Assembly (NCBI RefSeq): GCF_009846525.1
Contig: NZ_CP024621.1
Coordinates: 1,240,001-1,304,000, forward strand
Reading direction: 5' to 3'
Length of the DNA: 64,000 bases
Source of the DNA: Halomonas meridiana
GTDB lineage: Bacteria; Pseudomonadota; Gammaproteobacteria; Pseudomonadales; Halomonadaceae
The notes under the pieces were generated by a model. That model saw only the letters and a list, made by a program, of their open reading frames with translations. It had not been told where the DNA came from and did not search any database. Both the position numbers and the translations under genes were made by a program. Positions 16,876-25,881 of the stretch are shown piece after piece. How positions within the stretch are numbered: the first letter of the stretch is position 1; each line of letters begins with the position of its first letter.

Positions 16876-18180
16876 ATGTCCGAGGCTTTCAACGCGGAAC
16901 GTTTAACGCGGCTGTGCGATTTTTTGCAGCAGTCGCCTACGCCATGGCATGCCACCCAGAGCATGACTGAGCGTTTGGAGCAGGCGGGCTTCACGCGCCT
17001 GGAAGAGACCGCGAACTGGCAGCTCGCGCCAGGAAAGCGCTACTACGTGACGCGTAACGATTCGTCGGTGATCGCGTTTCAGTTACCCGCTGGCAAACTG
17101 ACTAGCCTGCGTATGATGGGCGCTCACACCGATAGCCCAGGGCTGCGCCTGAAGCCCAACGCGACCCAGTACTCGGCCGGCTGGCTGCAGTTGGGCGTGC
17201 AGGTATATGGCGGCGTGCTGCTAGCCCCCTGGTTCGACCGCGATTTGGGTTTGGCGGGGCGTGTACACGTGCGCCATGCCGATGGCCGTTTGGAAAGCGT
17301 GCTGCTGAACGTAGACCGCCCCATCGCGATGATTCCGAGCCTCGCGATCCACATGGACCGCGACGTGAACGGGGGGCGCTCGATCAATCCGCAAACGCAA
17401 ATGGCACCGGTGCTGATGCAGAGCGATACCGCCAAATTGCACGAGCTATTGGGGCAGTGGCTGGAAGAGCAGCACGGCCTGCGTGCGGTCGAGGTGGTGG
17501 ATTTCGAGCTGGGCTTTTACGACGTTCAGCCGCCGTCACTGGTTGGGCTGCGCAAAGAGCTGCTGGCCAGCGCACGGCTGGATAACCTGCTGTCGTGCTT
17601 CGTTGCCCTAGAGGCGCTGCTGGAGTGCGATGGCAGCCAAGGAGCGCTGCTGGTGGCGAACGACCATGAAGAGGTGGGCAGTGCCAGCGCCTGCGGCGCA
17701 CAGGGGCCGTTCCTGGGCGATGTGCTAAAGCGCTTGAACGCCCAGGTCGGTGGCGGCAGTGAGGAGTCGCTGATTCAGCTGATCCAGTCGTCGCTGATGA
17801 TCTCCTGCGATAATGCCCACGCGCTGCACCCGAACTTCCGCGACAAGCACGATGAGCGCCACGGCCCGGCCATCAACGGTGGCCCGGTGATCAAGGTGAA
17901 CGCGAGCCAGCGCTACGCCACCAATAGTGTCACCGGCGCGCTGTTCCGGGATGTGTGCCGCGAAGCGGATGTGCCGGTGCAGTCATTCGTCACCCGGGCG
18001 GATATGGGCTGCGGCAGCACGATTGGGCCGATTACCGCTACGGAAGTGGGCGTGCCGACCATCGACGTAGGATTGCCCCAGTGGGCGATGCACTCGATTC
18101 GTGAAACGTCCGGCACGCGAGATGTGGATTACCTGACGCGGGCGCTGACGGTGTTCCTGAATCGCCCAACGCTCTCCTGA
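16876..18180 (+). CDS. apeB: M18 family aminopeptidase
   Basis: Cytoplasmic dinuclear-metal aminopeptidase of 434 residues, probably acting on N-terminal acidic or neutral residues of peptides. Metal-binding motifs are GAHTDSPGLRLKPN near residue 80, NDHEEVGS near 260 and, near the C-terminus, the conserved GCGSTIGPITA region. ATG 16876 follows GAGGA at 16867-16871; the ATG at 16864 is too close to that site. Symbol by analogy with the M18 proteins of gammaproteobacteria. A terminator and tRNA-Met follow. Confidence 0.9.
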   Translation: MSEAFNAERLTRLCDFLQQSPTPWHATQSMTERLEQAGFTRLEETANWQLAPGKRYYVTRNDSSVIAFQLPAGKLTSLRMMGAHTDSPGLRLKPNATQYSAGWLQLGVQVYGGVLLAPWFDRDLGLAGRVHVRHADGRLESVLLNVDRPIAMIPSLAIHMDRDVNGGRSINPQTQMAPVLMQSDTAKLHELLGQWLEEQHGLRAVEVVDFELGFYDVQPPSLVGLRKELLASARLDNLLSCFVALEALLECDGSQGALLVANDHEEVGSASACGAQGPFLGDVLKRLNAQVGGGSEESLIQLIQSSLMISCDNAHALHPNFRDKHDERHGPAINGGPVIKVNASQRYATNSVTGALFRDVCREADVPVQSFVTRADMGCGSTIGPITATEVGVPTIDVGLPQWAMHSIRETSGTRDVDYLTRALTVFLNRPTLS

Positions 18181-18202
18181 TTCAACCGCCCGGTTAGAAA
18201 CG

Positions 18203-18240
18203 AAAAAGGCCCGCTGACTTAGTCAGCGGGCCTTGCTATT
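18203..18240. terminator. Intrinsic terminator after apeB
   Basis: AAGGCCCGCTGACT (18206-18219) pairs with AGTCAGCGGGCCTT (18221-18234). The strong stem is flanked by A bases on one side and by TT on the other, so it may also stop transcription coming from tRNA-Met on the opposite strand. Confidence 0.85.
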
Positions 18241-18258
18241 GCTAGCGTAATTCGGTGT

Positions 18259-18335
18259 TGGTGGCTACGCCCTGATTTGAACAGGGGACCCCATCATTAT
18301 GAGTGATGTGCTCTAACCAGCTGAGCTACGTAGCC
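18259..18335 (-). tRNA. tRNA-Met (CAT), elongator type
   Basis: A 77-base cloverleaf on the minus strand: acceptor GGCTACG pairs with CGTAGCC, discriminator A, encoded CCA. The anticodon loop CTCATAA gives CAT. The first acceptor pair is G-C, as in elongator tRNA-Met, not the mismatched initiator form. A CAT anticodon can also belong to tRNA-Ile2, so subtype is by overall similarity. Confidence 0.93.
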
Positions 18336-18399
18336 GTTCAACGGAGGCGAATATTACTCAGGGAGACGCCGCCCGTCAAGCATTTATTTCTTTTCTCGC

Positions 18400-19491
18400 T
18401 TATACGTTGAAGCGGAAGTGGATTACGTCGCCATCTTTGACGATGTACTCTTTGCCTTCCAAGCGCCATTTGCCGTTGTCTTTGGCGCCTTGCTCACCGC
18501 CCAGCGCGACGTAATCGTCATAGGCGATGACCTCGGCGCGAATGAAGCCCTTCTGGAAATCGGTGTGAATCACACCGGCGGCTTCCGGCGCGCTGGCGCC
18601 CTGTTTCACGGTCCAGGCGCGGACTTCTTTCACACCGGCGGTGAAGTAGGTTTGCAGGCCCAGCAAGGCGTAGCCCGCACGAATCACGCGGTCGAGTCCT
18701 GGCTCTTCCATGCCCATTTCGGCCAGGAACATGCTGCGCTCTTCGTCTTCGAGCTCGGCAATTTCGGCTTCTAGCTGGTTGCACACCGGCACGACGACCG
18801 CGCCTTCTTCGGCGGCGATCTCTTTGACGATGTCCAGGTAGGGGTTGTTCTCGAAACCATCTTCATTGACGTTGGCAATGTACATGGTGGGCTTGAGGGT
18901 CAAGAAGCCGAAGCTTTTCACCTGGCGCTTCTCGTCCTCGTCTAGCCCAAAGCTGCGCAGCGGCTGGCCTTCGGCCAGATGTGGTTGGATCTTGTCCAGC
19001 ACGGCTTTGGTGGCAATGGCGTCTTTGTCGCCACCTTTCACCACGCGCACCAGGCGCTGGCTGGCTTTCTCGACGGTGTCCAAGTCGGCCAGGGCAAGTT
19101 CCAGGTTGATGGTCTCGATATCGGCGCGGGGGTCGACCTGGTTGGCGACGTGGATGACGTTGTCGTTATCGAAACAGCGCACCACGTGGGCAATCGCTTG
19201 GGTTTCACGAATATTGGCCAGGAACTTGTTACCCAGGCCTTCCCCCTTGGAGGCGCCCGCTACGAGGCCCGCGATGTCCACGAACTCCATGGTGGTGGGC
19301 AGCACTTTTTCGGGCTTTACGATGGCCGCCAGCTTGTCCAGTCGCGGGTCGGGCATCGGTACGATACCGACGTTGGGTTCGATGGTGCAGAACGGAAAGT
19401 TCTCCGCATCAATGCCAGACTTGGTCAACGCATTGAAGAGCGTGGATTTGCCTACGTTGGGTAGGCCGACGATACCGCAGTTAAAGCCCAT
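18400..19491 (-). CDS. ychF: redox-regulated ATPase YchF
   Basis: Obg-family P-loop protein of 363 residues that prefers ATP and binds ribosomes. The [16 protein letters not shown]-loop opens the protein and [18 protein letters not shown] is the G3 region. The C-terminal TGS domain contains the [13 protein letters not shown] segment. Length is the standard 363. It follows pth on the same strand after about 100 bases, the pth-ychF arrangement common in gammaproteobacteria. Confidence 0.97.
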   Translation of the reverse strand: MGFNCGIVGLPNVGKSTLFNALTKSGIDAENFPFCTIEPNVGIVPMPDPRLDKLAAIVKPEKVLPTTMEFVDIAGLVAGASKGEGLGNKFLANIRETQAIAHVVRCFDNDNVIHVANQVDPRADIETINLELALADLDTVEKASQRLVRVVKGGDKDAIATKAVLDKIQPHLAEGQPLRSFGLDEDEKRQVKSFGFLTLKPTMYIANVNEDGFENNPYLDIVKEIAAEEGAVVVPVCNQLEAEIAELEDEERSMFLAEMGMEEPGLDRVIRAGYALLGLQTYFTAGVKEVRAWTVKQGASAPEAAGVIHTDFQKGFIRAEVIAYDDYVALGGEQGAKDNGKWRLEGKEYIVKDGDVIHFRFNV

Positions 19492-19595
19492 AAAATAACT
19501 TCCTGACCGCTAGGGCGGCGCAACCGTTCGTGCACCTGCCCGGTGTGAAAAGAGTGCGTTCGTAACGCGTGGTAATAGAGTCCGACAGCGTGCTG

Positions 19596-20177
19596 CTATT
19601 TTACGCTATGTAGGCGGTTCATGGCTTTAGCCCAGTCGCCGGAAAGCGCGAGCGGCAGCGTGGCCAGGCACTCGTCCAGCGAGCGCTCGATGGCTTCTTG
19701 CTCGGCCTTGCCGGGGCGGCCCAGCACGTAATTGACCACCTGCTTCGCCTCGCCGGGATGGCCAATGCCAATGCGCACGCGGTGAAACTGCTTCTGGTTG
19801 CCCAGGGCGCTGATAATATCGCGCAGCCCGTTGTGGCCGCCGTGCCCGCCGCCGGTTTTGTAGCGTGACTGCCCCGGGGGAAGGTCGAGCTCGTCGTGCG
19901 CGACCAGCAGATTCTCCGGGGATAGTTTGAAGAATTGGGTAAGCGCTGCGACCGCCGCACCGCTACGGTTCATGAACGTGGTGGGGTTGAGCAAGTGCAG
20001 CTCATGGTCACCCACACGGGCTTTGGCGTAGAGCCCTAAAAACTTTTTCTCAGGACGCAGTTCGGTGTGGGCGCTGCGTGCAATGGCGTCGACTAGCCAA
20101 AAGCCCGCGTTGTGTCGGGTGGCGTCGTATTCAGCGCCTGGGTTGCCCAGTCCTATAATGGCCGTTACCTGGCTCAT
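19596..20177 (-). CDS. pth: peptidyl-tRNA hydrolase
   Basis: Releases peptides from peptidyl-tRNAs dropped by ribosomes. The 193-residue protein has GLGNPGAEYDATRHNAGF with Asn12 and catalytic His22, the MNRSG loop and the HDELDLPPG segment with the catalytic Asp. ATG 20177 is preceded by GGAGGTGGG; the open frame up to 20282 is not supported. An 8-bp hairpin (20223-20242) lies in its leader, between the rplY terminator and pth. Confidence 0.96.
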   Translation of the reverse strand: MSQVTAIIGLGNPGAEYDATRHNAGFWLVDAIARSAHTELRPEKKFLGLYAKARVGDHELHLLNPTTFMNRSGAAVAALTQFFKLSPENLLVAHDELDLPPGQSRYKTGGGHGGHNGLRDIISALGNQKQFHRVRIGIGHPGEAKQVVNYVLGRPGKAEQEAIERSLDECLATLPLALSGDWAKAMNRLHSVK

Positions 20178-20222
20178 TTTCCCACCTCCAACGGTTCTGG
20201 AAGATATGACGACGTGTGACGG

Positions 20223-20242
20223 AGCTGCCTCCGCAGGCAGCT
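20223..20242 (-). other. Hairpin in the pth leader
   Basis: AGCTGCCT (20223-20230), loop CCGC, AGGCAGCT (20235-20242): a perfect 8-bp stem between the rplY terminator and the pth start. No T run follows, so its role is unclear. Confidence 0.4.
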
Positions 20243-20270
20243 GACTGAGGCTATCGAGCCCCGTGCCGCA

Positions 20271-20302
20271 AAAAAAAATCAAGCGCCGAAGCGCTTGATT
20301 TT
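20271..20302 (-). terminator. Intrinsic terminator after rplY
   Basis: Read on the minus strand, AAAATCAAGCGC, a TTCG tetraloop and GCGCTTGATTTT are followed by more T bases. The 12-bp stem with the stable tetraloop and long T tract is a textbook terminator. Confidence 0.92.
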
Positions 20303-20310
20303 AACATCCT

Positions 20311-20332
20311 TGGGCCATGCGAGCATGGCCCA
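20311..20332 (-). other. Second hairpin downstream of rplY
   Basis: TGGGCCATG (20311-20319), loop CGAG, CATGGCCCA (20324-20332). The perfect 9-bp stem lies between the rplY stop codon and its terminator. It may protect the mRNA 3' end. Confidence 0.5.
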
Positions 20333-20375
20333 GGTAGCGCTGGTCAGCGTGGGCTGTCAGCACCTTTAGCAAGGC

Positions 20376-21017
20376 TTACTCGGCGCTGCCTTCTGCGTCG
20401 CCTTCACCTTCGCCTTCTTCTTCGTCATCGCCACGTACTTTCACTTTGGTGATGCTCAGAATGGCGTTGTCGTGCTCTTCACCGTGGGCCAGGTCAACAG
20501 ACGTGACGCCGGCCGGCAGGGTCAGGTCAGACAGGTGCAAGGTAGTGCCCAGCTCGACCTTGCTGATGTCCACTTCCAGGAAGTCCGGGAGGTCTTTCGG
20601 CAAGCAGCTGATGGCGATTTCGTTCGCCAGCACGTGCAGTTCGCCGCCCTGGTCTTTGATGCCGACACACTTCTCTTCGTTCACCACGTGCAGCGGCACG
20701 TTCATGGTGATTTCGTGAGTGGCGTCAACACGCAGGAAGTCAGCGTGGGTCAGCAGCGGCTTGAACGGGTGACGCTGCAGGTCACGAACAACCACTTGCT
20801 CTTCTTTACCGTCGATCACCAGCTTGATGACAGAGGAGAAGAAGGACTCGTCTTCGATCGCCTTGTAGAACGCAGTTTTTTCTACGGAGATCGACTGAGC
20901 GCCTTTCTCACCGCCGTATACAACGGCCGGTACTTGTTGGTTCGCACGACGCAGGCGGCGGCTCGCACCTTTCCCCAGGTCGTTACGAACGCTGGCTTGC
21001 AGGATAAAATCAGACAT
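20376..21017 (-). CDS. rplY: 50S ribosomal protein bL25 (Ctc-type, long form)
   Basis: Binds 5S rRNA in the large subunit. The 213-residue protein is the long form: an N-terminal L25 domain (about 1-95, [25 protein letters not shown]) plus a C-terminal TL5/Ctc domain, ending in an acidic Glu/Asp-rich tail. E. coli L25 is only 94 residues, while Pseudomonas and Halomonas carry the long form. It lies between prs and pth. Confidence 0.96.
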   Translation of the reverse strand: MSDFILQASVRNDLGKGASRRLRRANQQVPAVVYGGEKGAQSISVEKTAFYKAIEDESFFSSVIKLVIDGKEEQVVVRDLQRHPFKPLLTHADFLRVDATHEITMNVPLHVVNEEKCVGIKDQGGELHVLANEIAISCLPKDLPDFLEVDISKVELGTTLHLSDLTLPAGVTSVDLAHGEEHDNAILSITKVKVRGDDEEEGEGEGDAEGSAE

Positions 21018-21113
21018 GGAATTTGCCTCTTGGTTTAAGTAAGGAAACGCCGCCGCCCGCGACCAGACGACGACGTTTCCAGGGCCCCAAGTGGGGGCTC
21101 ATAACGTCAGGCG

Positions 21114-22055
21114 TTAATGAAACATCGCGCTGACGGATTCCTCGTTGCTGACGCGGCGAATGGCTTCCGCAATCAGGCCAGCAACGCTCAACTGACGAAT
21201 TTTTCCGCTGCGACGCGCGTGGTCGGCGAGCGGAATGGTGTCGGTCACGACAACCTCGTCCAGTACAGAGTTGGTGATGTTGTCGACCGCGGGGCCGGAC
21301 AAAATCGGATGCGTGGCGTACGCAACAACGCGCGCAGCGCCGTGGTCTTTCAGAGCTTCACCGGCTTTACACAGCGTGCCGGCGGTGTCGATCATGTCAT
21401 CGACGACCACGCAGGTGCGGCCTTCGATTTCACCGATTATGTGCATCACCTGGGCTTGGTTCGCCTGAGGGCGACGCTTGTCGATGATGGCCAGATCGGC
21501 GTTGAGCTGCTTGGCGATGGCGCGGGCACGCACAACGCCACCAACATCGGGGGAAACAACCACGAGATCGTCGTAGTTTTGACGCTCGATGTCGTCCAGC
21601 AGGATCGGTGAGCCGTACACGTTATCAACCGGTACGTCGAAGAAACCTTGGATTTGGTCAGCGTGCAGGTCCATGGTCATGACGCGGTCAACGCCTGCTT
21701 TCACCATCATGTCCGCCACGACTTTGGCAGAGATGGGAACACGGGCGGAGCGTACACGACGGTCCTGGCGGGCATAACCAAAATAGGGAACCACTGCCGT
21801 AATACGGGTCGCTGAGGCGCGACGCAGAGCGTCGACCATCAGGATCAGTTCCATCAGGTTGTCGTTCGTCGGGGCACAGGTGGATTGCAGGATGAACACA
21901 TCCTTACCACGCACGTTCTCATTGATCTCGACCGCGATTTCGCCGTCGCTAAATTGACCAACCGTTGCGTTACCCATACGGCTGTCTAAGCTCTCGGCAA
22001 TCTTTTGAGCGAGTTCGGGATTGGCATTCCCGGTGAAAACCATCAATTTTGACAC
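21114..22055 (-). CDS. prs: ribose-phosphate pyrophosphokinase
   Basis: Makes PRPP from ribose 5-phosphate and ATP for purine, pyrimidine, His, Trp and NAD synthesis. The 313-residue protein has the [18 protein letters not shown] opening, the [13 protein letters not shown]-binding loop, [11 protein letters not shown], and the PRPP-binding [12 protein letters not shown] motif. It lies downstream of ispE and tRNA-Gln, the conserved ispE/tRNA-Gln/prs/rplY/pth/ychF order also known in Pseudomonas. Confidence 0.97.
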   Translation of the reverse strand: MSKLMVFTGNANPELAQKIAESLDSRMGNATVGQFSDGEIAVEINENVRGKDVFILQSTCAPTNDNLMELILMVDALRRASATRITAVVPYFGYARQDRRVRSARVPISAKVVADMMVKAGVDRVMTMDLHADQIQGFFDVPVDNVYGSPILLDDIERQNYDDLVVVSPDVGGVVRARAIAKQLNADLAIIDKRRPQANQAQVMHIIGEIEGRTCVVVDDMIDTAGTLCKAGEALKDHGAARVVAYATHPILSGPAVDNITNSVLDEVVVTDTIPLADHARRSGKIRQLSVAGLIAEAIRRVSNEESVSAMFH

Positions 22056-22114
22056 GCGCAGCCACCTTTGCAGTGTTGGGGATCAGGGGAGAAAACGCAG
22101 ATCAACATTAGAAT

Positions 22115-22189
22115 TGGCTGGGGTACCAGGATTCGAACCTGGGAATGCCGATACCAAAAACCGGTGCCTTACCACTTGGCGATACCCCA
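22115..22189 (-). tRNA. tRNA-Gln (TTG)
   Basis: A 75-base cloverleaf on the minus strand: acceptor TGGGGTA pairs with TACCCCA, discriminator G, encoded CCA. Anticodon arm CCGGT-TTTTGGT-ATCGG (with one G-T pair) gives anticodon TTG. It sits between ispE and prs and is probably processed from their shared transcript. Confidence 0.95.
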
Positions 22190-22219
22190 GCAATAACCTA
22201 ATGCGATGACCGGGCGCTT

Positions 22220-23080
22220 TCAGCAGCCCAGAGCATCTTGTAGGGGAGAGGTGTTAAGTCCGCGCGCGACCCATGCTTGCCAGCGCTGATTAGCCTGTTC
22301 AACCACCGTTTGCGCAGCTTCTTCGGAATCGAATGCTGCAAACAAACAGGCGCCTGTGCCCGTCAGCCGACTAGGTGCATGCTGCGCGAGCCAGTCAAGC
22401 GCTTCCGCAATATGCGGGTAGCGTTTTTTGACGGTAGCTTCGCAGTCATTACGCCACTCGGCCACTCCCCCCTGCAGTGCGCGCGCCATAGTAATGGGGA
22501 GGCTGTCGCGTGTCAATTCCGAGTCATGGAAGATGGCCGGGGTGGAAACGCTAATGCCGGGGTGAATGACCGCGAACCACGGAGTGTCGAGGGTCACGGG
22601 CGTCAGCTTTTCGCCGATGCCTTCCGCCCAGGCGCTGCGGCCATGGACGAAAACCGGCACGTCGGCACCCAAGGCTAGCCCCAGCTCTGCCAGGGAGGCA
22701 TCGCTAAGCCCCAGCTGCCAGAGCTGGTTGAGTCCTTTGAGCACGGTGGCCGCGTTGGAGCTGCCTCCACCCAGACCGCCGCCCATGGGCAGGTGCTTCT
22801 CGATGGTGATCGACGCACCTAGGTGGGTGCCGCTGGCCTGCTGCAATAACGCGGCTGCCCGAACGATCAGGTTGTCATCGTGGGCGACGCCTGCCATTGG
22901 CGTCATGAGTTCGATGACGCCATCGTGGCGTAGTGTCATGCTCAGGTAGTCGCACAGGTCGATGAGTTGAAACAGCGTCTGCAGTTCATGGTAACCGTTT
23001 GGGCGACGCCCTACGATATGCAGCATACGGTTCAGCTTGGCGGGAGCAGGTAGGGTAAGGGTGTGGGGTATTGCGGACAT
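22220..23080 (-). CDS. ispE: 4-diphosphocytidyl-2-C-methyl-D-erythritol kinase
   Basis: GHMP kinase of the non-mevalonate isoprenoid pathway. The 286-residue protein begins with the PAPAKLNRMLHIVGRRPNGYHELQT-type substrate region and has the ATP-binding glycine loop PMGGGLGGGSSNAA. Other conserved parts are LGADVPVFVHG and the C-terminal TGTGACLFAAF. It lies downstream of lolB, from which a terminator-like hairpin separates it. Confidence 0.96.
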   Translation of the reverse strand: MSAIPHTLTLPAPAKLNRMLHIVGRRPNGYHELQTLFQLIDLCDYLSMTLRHDGVIELMTPMAGVAHDDNLIVRAAALLQQASGTHLGASITIEKHLPMGGGLGGGSSNAATVLKGLNQLWQLGLSDASLAELGLALGADVPVFVHGRSAWAEGIGEKLTPVTLDTPWFAVIHPGISVSTPAIFHDSELTRDSLPITMARALQGGVAEWRNDCEATVKKRYPHIAEALDWLAQHAPSRLTGTGACLFAAFDSEEAAQTVVEQANQRWQAWVARGLNTSPLQDALGC

Positions 23081-23106
23081 GCCGTCTCTCTACTGCTAAA
23101 CGTATG

Positions 23107-23132
23107 AAAAAGGGCTGGCGCTGGGCCAGCCC
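23107..23132 (-). terminator. Terminator-like hairpin after lolB
   Basis: On the minus strand GGGCTGG and CCAGCCC (23112-23132) form a stem followed by CTTTTTC. It falls between lolB and ispE, so ispE may depend on read-through or on its own promoter. Confidence 0.7.
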
Positions 23133-23139
23133 GAGGAGC

Positions 23140-23784
23140 CTATTCCGTCGCCTGCCACTGGTTGACGACCAGCGTAATGCGCACGTCGCCGTAGTTCATC
23201 ACCAAGCGGCGCGGCAGCCACATGCCTTCGGCCTGCTCCCAGTCGCGGTAATCGATGTCCCAGCCGTCCTGCTGCAAGAAGCTGGGGAAGCCCAGCTCGT
23301 CGGTTTCGAGCTGGTAGCTGGCGTGGTCGCCGGGCAGGCCGCGCACCCAGTCGGGCATGGCGCGCACCGGTAACGACCAGCCAAGCTGCTCTTCCATCAA
23401 GGCTTCGGGGGTTTCGGCTTCGAAACGGCCTTCGCTGGTGGTCAGTGAGAAACGTCCTTCACGGCCCTCCAGAACGCTGCGGCCGCCACCGAAGGGGCCG
23501 CTGATCAGCATGCGGAAGTAGTAGGGCGTTTGGTTCCAGTCCAGGTTGGCGCTGGTGTTCTCCTGGGGCGTGCGCAGACCCGCTTTACCGACCAGCGTCC
23601 AGCTATCGAACGCTTCTACCTCGGCCTGCTGGCGCTCCCACTGTCCGGCTTGACGGCCACTCTCATCGACGGGCGCTTGGCTGGCACACCCCGCCAGTGC
23701 GGCCATGGCCAGCGCAGCTACCCATAGGCGCGCAGAGCGGTAGCGTGGCGAGGTCGGTGTGCTGTGTAAAAAAGAGATCAACAT
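23140..23784 (-). CDS. lolB: outer-membrane lipoprotein localization receptor LolB
   Basis: Receives lipoproteins from LolA and inserts them in the outer membrane. The 214-residue precursor from ATG 23784 has a basic start, a hydrophobic stretch and lipobox LAGC, so it is itself a lipoprotein. A GGAG lies six bases upstream of this ATG; the open frame to 23847 is less likely. The mature part carries the FDSWTLVGKAGLRTP and GPFGGGRSVLEG segments typical of LolB. It is downstream of the TPR lipoprotein gene and upstream of ispE, as in Pseudomonas. Confidence 0.93.
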   Translation of the reverse strand: MLISFLHSTPTSPRYRSARLWVAALAMAALAGCASQAPVDESGRQAGQWERQQAEVEAFDSWTLVGKAGLRTPQENTSANLDWNQTPYYFRMLISGPFGGGRSVLEGREGRFSLTTSEGRFEAETPEALMEEQLGWSLPVRAMPDWVRGLPGDHASYQLETDELGFPSFLQQDGWDIDYRDWEQAEGMWLPRRLVMNYGDVRITLVVNQWQATE

Positions 23785-23859
23785 AACTGGCTCCATGTCC
23801 GTGCTGTCGGTAAAGAGGAGACGCGGGCGGCGGTGACGCGCGCCCACAAAACGTATGCC

Positions 23860-25653
23860 TTAGGGCGTGCGCGAGGGGGTAAGTTCAGGATAGCGCTCGA
23901 GTAGGTCATCGATTTGCGGATGATACGTCGCGCGCTGAAGAATGCGCTCGATGAGTTGCCGCGCTTCGTCGCTACGGCCCAGCGAGTGCAGCACCTCAGC
24001 CAAGTGGGCGGCAATTTCTTGGTCGGGCATCTGAGCGTAGGCGCTTTCCAACCATGCCAGCGCGTCGTCGGGCTGACCGAGGCGGAAGTACACCCACCCC
24101 ATGCTGTCGAGCACCGCCGGGTTATCCGGGTCGGCTTCGTAGGCACGCTCGATGAGGTCGCGGGCCTCTTCCAGCCTGCCGGGGAGGTTGAGGTCAGCGA
24201 GGGTGTAGCCCAGCGCGTTCAGCGCATCGGCGTTGTTGGGCTCGGTACGCAGAATTTGCCGTAAGTCCCGCTCCATGCCTGCCAAGTCACCCATCTCCCA
24301 GGCGCGCATGGCGCGTAGGTAGAGCAGGCTGGTGTCATCCGGCGTGCGGGTGATTTCGCGATCCAGCAGCGCCGTGGCGTCCTCTTGCAGTGAGAGTTCG
24401 TCCAATAGCTGCACTTCTAAACGGACCAAGTCGCCGAAATAGGCGTCGTGGCGCATACGCTCGATGCGCAAGAACGCACGGGCGTCCAGCAGGCGGTCGT
24501 CTTCAATCAGCATGTTGGCGGCTGCGGCCCGGGCGGGCAGGAACTCTTCGCCCTCGTGTACCTGGCGGTAGTAAAGAAGGGCGTTATCCACTTCACCCTG
24601 CGACTGCGCAATCGCGCCCATCAGAAAATAGGCGACGTTGGGGATGTTCTCTTGACCGATCAGCGGTTGCAGTAACCGGTAGGCAGGCTCGCTGTGGCCC
24701 TCTTCTAAGTAGAGCTGCGCCAGCGCGATACGCAAATCCTGGTTGCCGCCGTGGCTATCGAGCAGCGCGTTGGTTTGCACTTCGGCGGCAGCGATGTTGT
24801 TGAGGCGAATTTCCGCCTGCGCCAGCATCAGGATGAAGCGTACGTCGTCAGGGGCTAGGCTCAAGCCCTGTTGGGCGGCTTGCTGGGCGCCACGGTGGTC
24901 GCCGGTTTCCAGCGCTAAGCGGGCTTTCGCCAGCCACAGGGCGGCGGACTCGGGCTCCTGCTGCTCTACTTCATCTAAATAACGCTGGGCCGTTTGCGTT
25001 TCGCCTAAGGCGGCTTCGATCAGTGCCGTGCCGAGCAGGACGTCGCTATGAAACTCGCGTTCAGATATTGCGGGCTGGGCCAGATAGCTGCGTAGCTGCT
25101 GTGCCAGTAGCCGCAGCGGTGCCTCTTCGGCCACCGCAATTTCGGCGAAGGTGGCAATCTCGCCGTTGCCATCTGCTTCAGCAATGGCGAGCCGCTGCTC
25201 GAGGCTGTCGAGCCAGTCGCCCCGCTGCAGCGACAGCGATGCCAGCAGGCGATTGGGCGTTTCTGCGCGGGGGGCGAGTTCCCGCCAGCGCATCGCCGAG
25301 GCTTCCATTAGCGCAGCGTCGTTGCCAAACCGAGCGGCGAAGGTAGCGCGTTCGGCAAGCCCCGGTGAGGGATAGCGCTGCGCGGCGTCGAGATAGCCTT
25401 GCCCCGCATAGCGATAGTCGCCGCGCTGCCCGGCCAGCTCCGCTGCCAGCAGGGTGCTCAACCCAGCGGCATCTAACCCGCGCGTGACGGGCGGCGCCGA
25501 GGCCATGGGGTCTTCGACGCGAGCGTGCTCGTCGTCACCCAACAGCGCAGGCGAGAGCTGGCAGCCGCTCAGTAGCAGCGTGGCGGCCAGGGGAAACAGT
25601 GGAAAACCCGAAAACGAAAGGGGAATACCCAGAAGTGTTGCGCGATGGGGCAT
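23860..25653 (-). CDS. tetratricopeptide-repeat lipoprotein
   Basis: Protein of 597 residues from ATG 25653. The signal peptide ends in a lipobox LLSGC, so it is predicted to be lipid-anchored. The rest is helical repeats; TPR signatures are clearest at the C-terminal third (ALNALGYTLADLNLPGRLEEA, VLDSMGWVYFRLGQPDDALAWL). A protein of this type lies beside lolB and divergent from hemA in Pseudomonas too. The role is unknown; scaffolding of an envelope complex is plausible. Confidence 0.88.
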   Translation of the reverse strand: MPHRATLLGIPLSFSGFPLFPLAATLLLSGCQLSPALLGDDEHARVEDPMASAPPVTRGLDAAGLSTLLAAELAGQRGDYRYAGQGYLDAAQRYPSPGLAERATFAARFGNDAALMEASAMRWRELAPRAETPNRLLASLSLQRGDWLDSLEQRLAIAEADGNGEIATFAEIAVAEEAPLRLLAQQLRSYLAQPAISEREFHSDVLLGTALIEAALGETQTAQRYLDEVEQQEPESAALWLAKARLALETGDHRGAQQAAQQGLSLAPDDVRFILMLAQAEIRLNNIAAAEVQTNALLDSHGGNQDLRIALAQLYLEEGHSEPAYRLLQPLIGQENIPNVAYFLMGAIAQSQGEVDNALLYYRQVHEGEEFLPARAAAANMLIEDDRLLDARAFLRIERMRHDAYFGDLVRLEVQLLDELSLQEDATALLDREITRTPDDTSLLYLRAMRAWEMGDLAGMERDLRQILRTEPNNADALNALGYTLADLNLPGRLEEARDLIERAYEADPDNPAVLDSMGWVYFRLGQPDDALAWLESAYAQMPDQEIAAHLAEVLHSLGRSDEARQLIERILQRATYHPQIDDLLERYPELTPSRTP

Positions 25654-25742
25654 GCGTATCTCGATCAAGTGGCCGAGTGTTCAGCATAGCGGCTTGGCTG
25701 CCTGCGGCAAAGTGGTGTGCGCCAGAAGATGCTCGGCTGTGA

Positions 25743-25748
25743 TAGAAT
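25743..25748 (+). promoter_or_regulatory. Possible extended -10 of the hemA promoter
   Basis: TGTGATAGAAT carries TAGAAT at 25743-25748 with an upstream TG, about 135 bases before hemA. No good -35 is visible, so this is a weak call within the hemA/TPR gene divergent region. Confidence 0.3.
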
Positions 25749-25881
25749 GATCCACCTTGAAAAAGAGCCGAGTCAGCGCAATTCACTCAATAGGCTGCTC
25801 TCTTAGACTTGTATCAGCAAGCCAAGAAACAATGACCGACAGTGACGTGACGACCGATCCACTAGCGAAGACGCATAACCC

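Noticed and set aside
21061..21105. Possible terminator between prs and rplY
   Set aside because: The GGGCCCC/GGGGGCTC pairing is imperfect and has no T run on the minus strand.
22021..22209. Open frame of 62 residues containing VPGFEPGNADTKNRC
   Set aside because: A well-known false protein made by reading through the antisense of a tRNA, here tRNA-Gln.
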